From Psychroflexus torquis ATCC 700755 (GTDB lineage Bacteria; Bacteroidota; Bacteroidia; Flavobacteriales; Flavobacteriaceae), in NCBI RefSeq assembly GCF_000153485.2, contig NC_018721.1, forward strand, positions 2,542,001-2,606,000: a DNA stretch of 64,000 nucleotides, in the 5' to 3' direction. Position 1 is the stretch's first letter. Every line of letters starts with the position of its first letter. The notes beneath the pieces were generated by a model. It searched no databases. It saw only the letters and a program-made list of their open reading frames with translations, and was not told the origin of the DNA. The position numbers and the translations under genes were made by a program. Shown piece after piece: positions 62,181 through 64,000 of this stretch.

Positions 62181-64000
62181 ATGAAAAATATAATAGTATT
62201 TGCAATGGTCATCCTTTTTGGTACAACCGTTTTCGCACAATGGGATTACCCAACGACCAAAAAAGTAGAAGTAATCGACACCTATTTTGGTATAGACTAT
62301 AAAGACAACTACCAATGGCTGGAGGATTTAACAAATCCCGAAGTAGAAACCTGGTTTAAAGAGCAAGCAGATTTTTCCAATGCCACAATGAGCAAAATCT
62401 CTGGAAGAGATGAACTCATTGCCGAATGGCGAAAATTAGATGCCTTGCAATCAGCAACTTTTAGCGACCTAAAAAAAGTAGGTCAACGCATTTTCTTTAA
62501 AAAGCGAATGCCTGGCGATAAAGTGGGTAAAATCTATTACCGTGAAACAATGGACAGCCCAGATATCCTACTTTTTGACCCCTTAAACTTCAAAGCAGGT
62601 AAAACCTTATCCGTCGAAAGTTTTATACCCAGTTATGATGGAAAAAAACTATTGATAGGCTATTCTGAAAGTGGGGCAGAAATTTCTGTCCTTCAGGTTT
62701 TGGATATCGATTCCAACACCTTTTTACCAGATCTTATTCCTGCCACTGCAGGTGCCATGGGTTGGACTTTTGATGATAGTGCTTTTATGTATATGTGGAT
62801 AAAATCTACCGACAATAAAGACCCAGAGGGGCGATTAAACCCTAAAACAAAATTGCACAAATTAGGCACAGATTACAAAACCGACGTTGATTTTTTCAGT
62901 AATGAAGCCTATCCAGATATGAATATTCCTTCCAAAGCCTATCCTTATATATCGCTTTCAAAAAACGCCAAAGACTTTGTATTTGCAGGACAGGGCACGG
63001 TTGCCAAAGAATTAATTCTGTATTATGCCCCGTTAGACCAATTTAATTCGGGAAACATTGCGTGGAAAATCTTATGCAAAGCATCAAATAAATTAATAAA
63101 TGGTACATCAGACCAAGGAGGTTTGCCAGAAGTTTTTGGCACTAAAGTATATGCCATTACTTATAAAGGTGCTGAGAAATATAAACTGATTGCTACAGAT
63201 TTGAAAAATCCGGACTGGGCAAATGCCGAAACCGTCGTTGCCGAAAAAGATATGAGTTTAACAGGCTATACTCGTAGTAAAGATTACCTCTTACTCAATT
63301 ATAGCGATGGGATCAATTCACATCTTTTTAAATTTAATCCCAAAACAAAGACAAACACAAAAATCACTTTACCCTTTATGGGAATTGCGCGGGCGAAATG
63401 TCTCGACACTAAAACCAACGACTTTATCATAGACCTTACCTCTTGGAACAAACCCTTGACAGAATTTATGTTGAATGCCGAAACCGAAACCTTTACAGCA
63501 AGCCCTTTTAATCAAACAAACGTTTATCCTGATGCCTACAACGAACTTGTGGTAGAAGAAGTAGAAGTAAAAGGCCACGATGGCGTGATGATTCCGCTAT
63601 CTATTATCTATAAAAAAGGAACAAAAAAAGACGGTTCTAATGTTTGCTTTATGCGTAGCTACGGCGCTTATGGTAGTAGTGCTAATCCTTATTTTAGTAC
63701 CCTTTACAATGCACTAGTCACAAAAGGTGTGGTATATGCGGTGCCTCATGTGCGTGGTGGAGGCGAAAAAGGCGAAGCTTGGTATAAGGGAGGATTTAAA
63801 ACCACCAAACCCAATACGTGGAAGGATTTTATTAGCTGTGCTGAATATATGATTGCCCAAGGCTTTACCCAATCGTCTAAATTATCTGGAATGGGCACAA
63901 GTGCAGGCGGAATCTTAATTTCAAGAGCCATTACCGAAAGACCCGATTTGTTTGCCGCAGCCATAAATAATGTAGGAACTTCTAATAAAATGAGAGGCGA
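62181..64000 (+). CDS. Prolyl oligopeptidase family serine peptidase (partial, runs off window)
   Basis: From ATG 62181 the frame is open to the window end (at least 606 codons). A signal peptide (MKNIIVFAMVILFGTTVFAQ) is followed by the S9A start pattern (VEVIDTYFGIDYKDNYQWLE), a beta-propeller and the alpha/beta hydrolase domain. The serine nucleophile lies in GMGTSAGGILISRA near 63890-63930. The Asp and His of the triad lie beyond the window. It cleaves after proline in short peptides, in the periplasm. Confidence 0.92.
   Translation, partial: MKNIIVFAMVILFGTTVFAQWDYPTTKKVEVIDTYFGIDYKDNYQWLEDLTNPEVETWFKEQADFSNATMSKISGRDELIAEWRKLDALQSATFSDLKKVGQRIFFKKRMPGDKVGKIYYRETMDSPDILLFDPLNFKAGKTLSVESFIPSYDGKKLLIGYSESGAEISVLQVLDIDSNTFLPDLIPATAGAMGWTFDDSAFMYMWIKSTDNKDPEGRLNPKTKLHKLGTDYKTDVDFFSNEAYPDMNIPSKAYPYISLSKNAKDFVFAGQGTVAKELILYYAPLDQFNSGNIAWKILCKASNKLINGTSDQGGLPEVFGTKVYAITYKGAEKYKLIATDLKNPDWANAETVVAEKDMSLTGYTRSKDYLLLNYSDGINSHLFKFNPKTKTNTKITLPFMGIARAKCLDTKTNDFIIDLTSWNKPLTEFMLNAETETFTASPFNQTNVYPDAYNELVVEEVEVKGHDGVMIPLSIIYKKGTKKDGSNVCFMRSYGAYGSSANPYFSTLYNALVTKGVVYAVPHVRGGGEKGEAWYKGGFKTTKPNTWKDFISCAEYMIAQGFTQSSKLSGMGTSAGGILISRAITERPDLFAAAINNVGTSNKMRG

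Noticed and set aside
62124..62315. 63-codon minus frame
   Set aside because: Antisense to the prolyl oligopeptidase start.

Overview
The window is low-GC DNA from a member of the Bacteroidetes, most likely family Flavobacteriaceae. The evidence is weak Shine-Dalgarno usage, lipoproteins, a DUF6090-type protein, a propeller/Y_Y_Y hybrid sensor kinase, and tRNA-targeting integrases with HTH excisionases of the Bacteroidetes type. Repeats, insertion sequences, group II introns and pseudogenes are so abundant that the genome looks like a mobile-element-rich, partly decaying one. Genus and species cannot be fixed from sequence alone.

Layout. (1) 1-3111: left chromosomal flank. It is mainly an array of about 15 imperfect ~180-bp tandem repeats, interrupted by a 216-bp MITE-like element, then hairpin terminators and a decayed tRNA end. 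(2) 3112-46008: a ~42.9-kb genomic island integrated into the 3' end of a tRNA-Pro(TGG) gene. A perfect 48-bp direct repeat marks both ends; the right copy is part of the intact tRNA. The left end carries a tyrosine integrase and an excisionase-like HTH gene that is split by an IS630 insertion. No relaxase, conjugation or phage structural genes are visible. (3) 46037-64000: right chromosomal flank. It holds tRNA-Ser(GCT), a thioredoxin-like gene, a tetR-tolC-mfp-RND efflux operon, a sensor kinase/response regulator pair, and a + strand run of an epimerase, SnoaL-type proteins, an amidohydrolase and a prolyl oligopeptidase cut by the window end.

Inside the island the genes form modules. From 7.4 to 31 kb, short gene modules are separated by ~70-200-bp imperfect palindromes ending in GTTGGC or GTTAGC; they resemble integron attC sites, but no integron integrase is present. 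Several group II introns or intron remnants end exactly at these sites, including two complete introns head-to-tail (24803-28271). Cargo includes an ADP-ribosylglycohydrolase fusion, a four-gene membrane/J-domain operon, secreted small proteins, a type III restriction-modification system with an XRE controller, a NERD-helicase, an AlbA_2 (Schlafen-like) protein and a RES-like protein. This is the profile of a defence or stress island.

Two distantly related proteins (16970-18355 and 32719-34056) share residues resembling motifs A, B and C of family A / single-subunit polymerases and may be an undescribed mobile-element polymerase family. From 31.8 to 40.1 kb, and again at 45 kb, lies an array of about 14 paralogous genes and pseudogenes made of ~17-residue HREDGPA repeats. 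Many are joined by start/stop overlaps and a shared 14-bp palindrome lies in front of four transcription units. This array and the polymerase-like pair are the most novel parts of the window.
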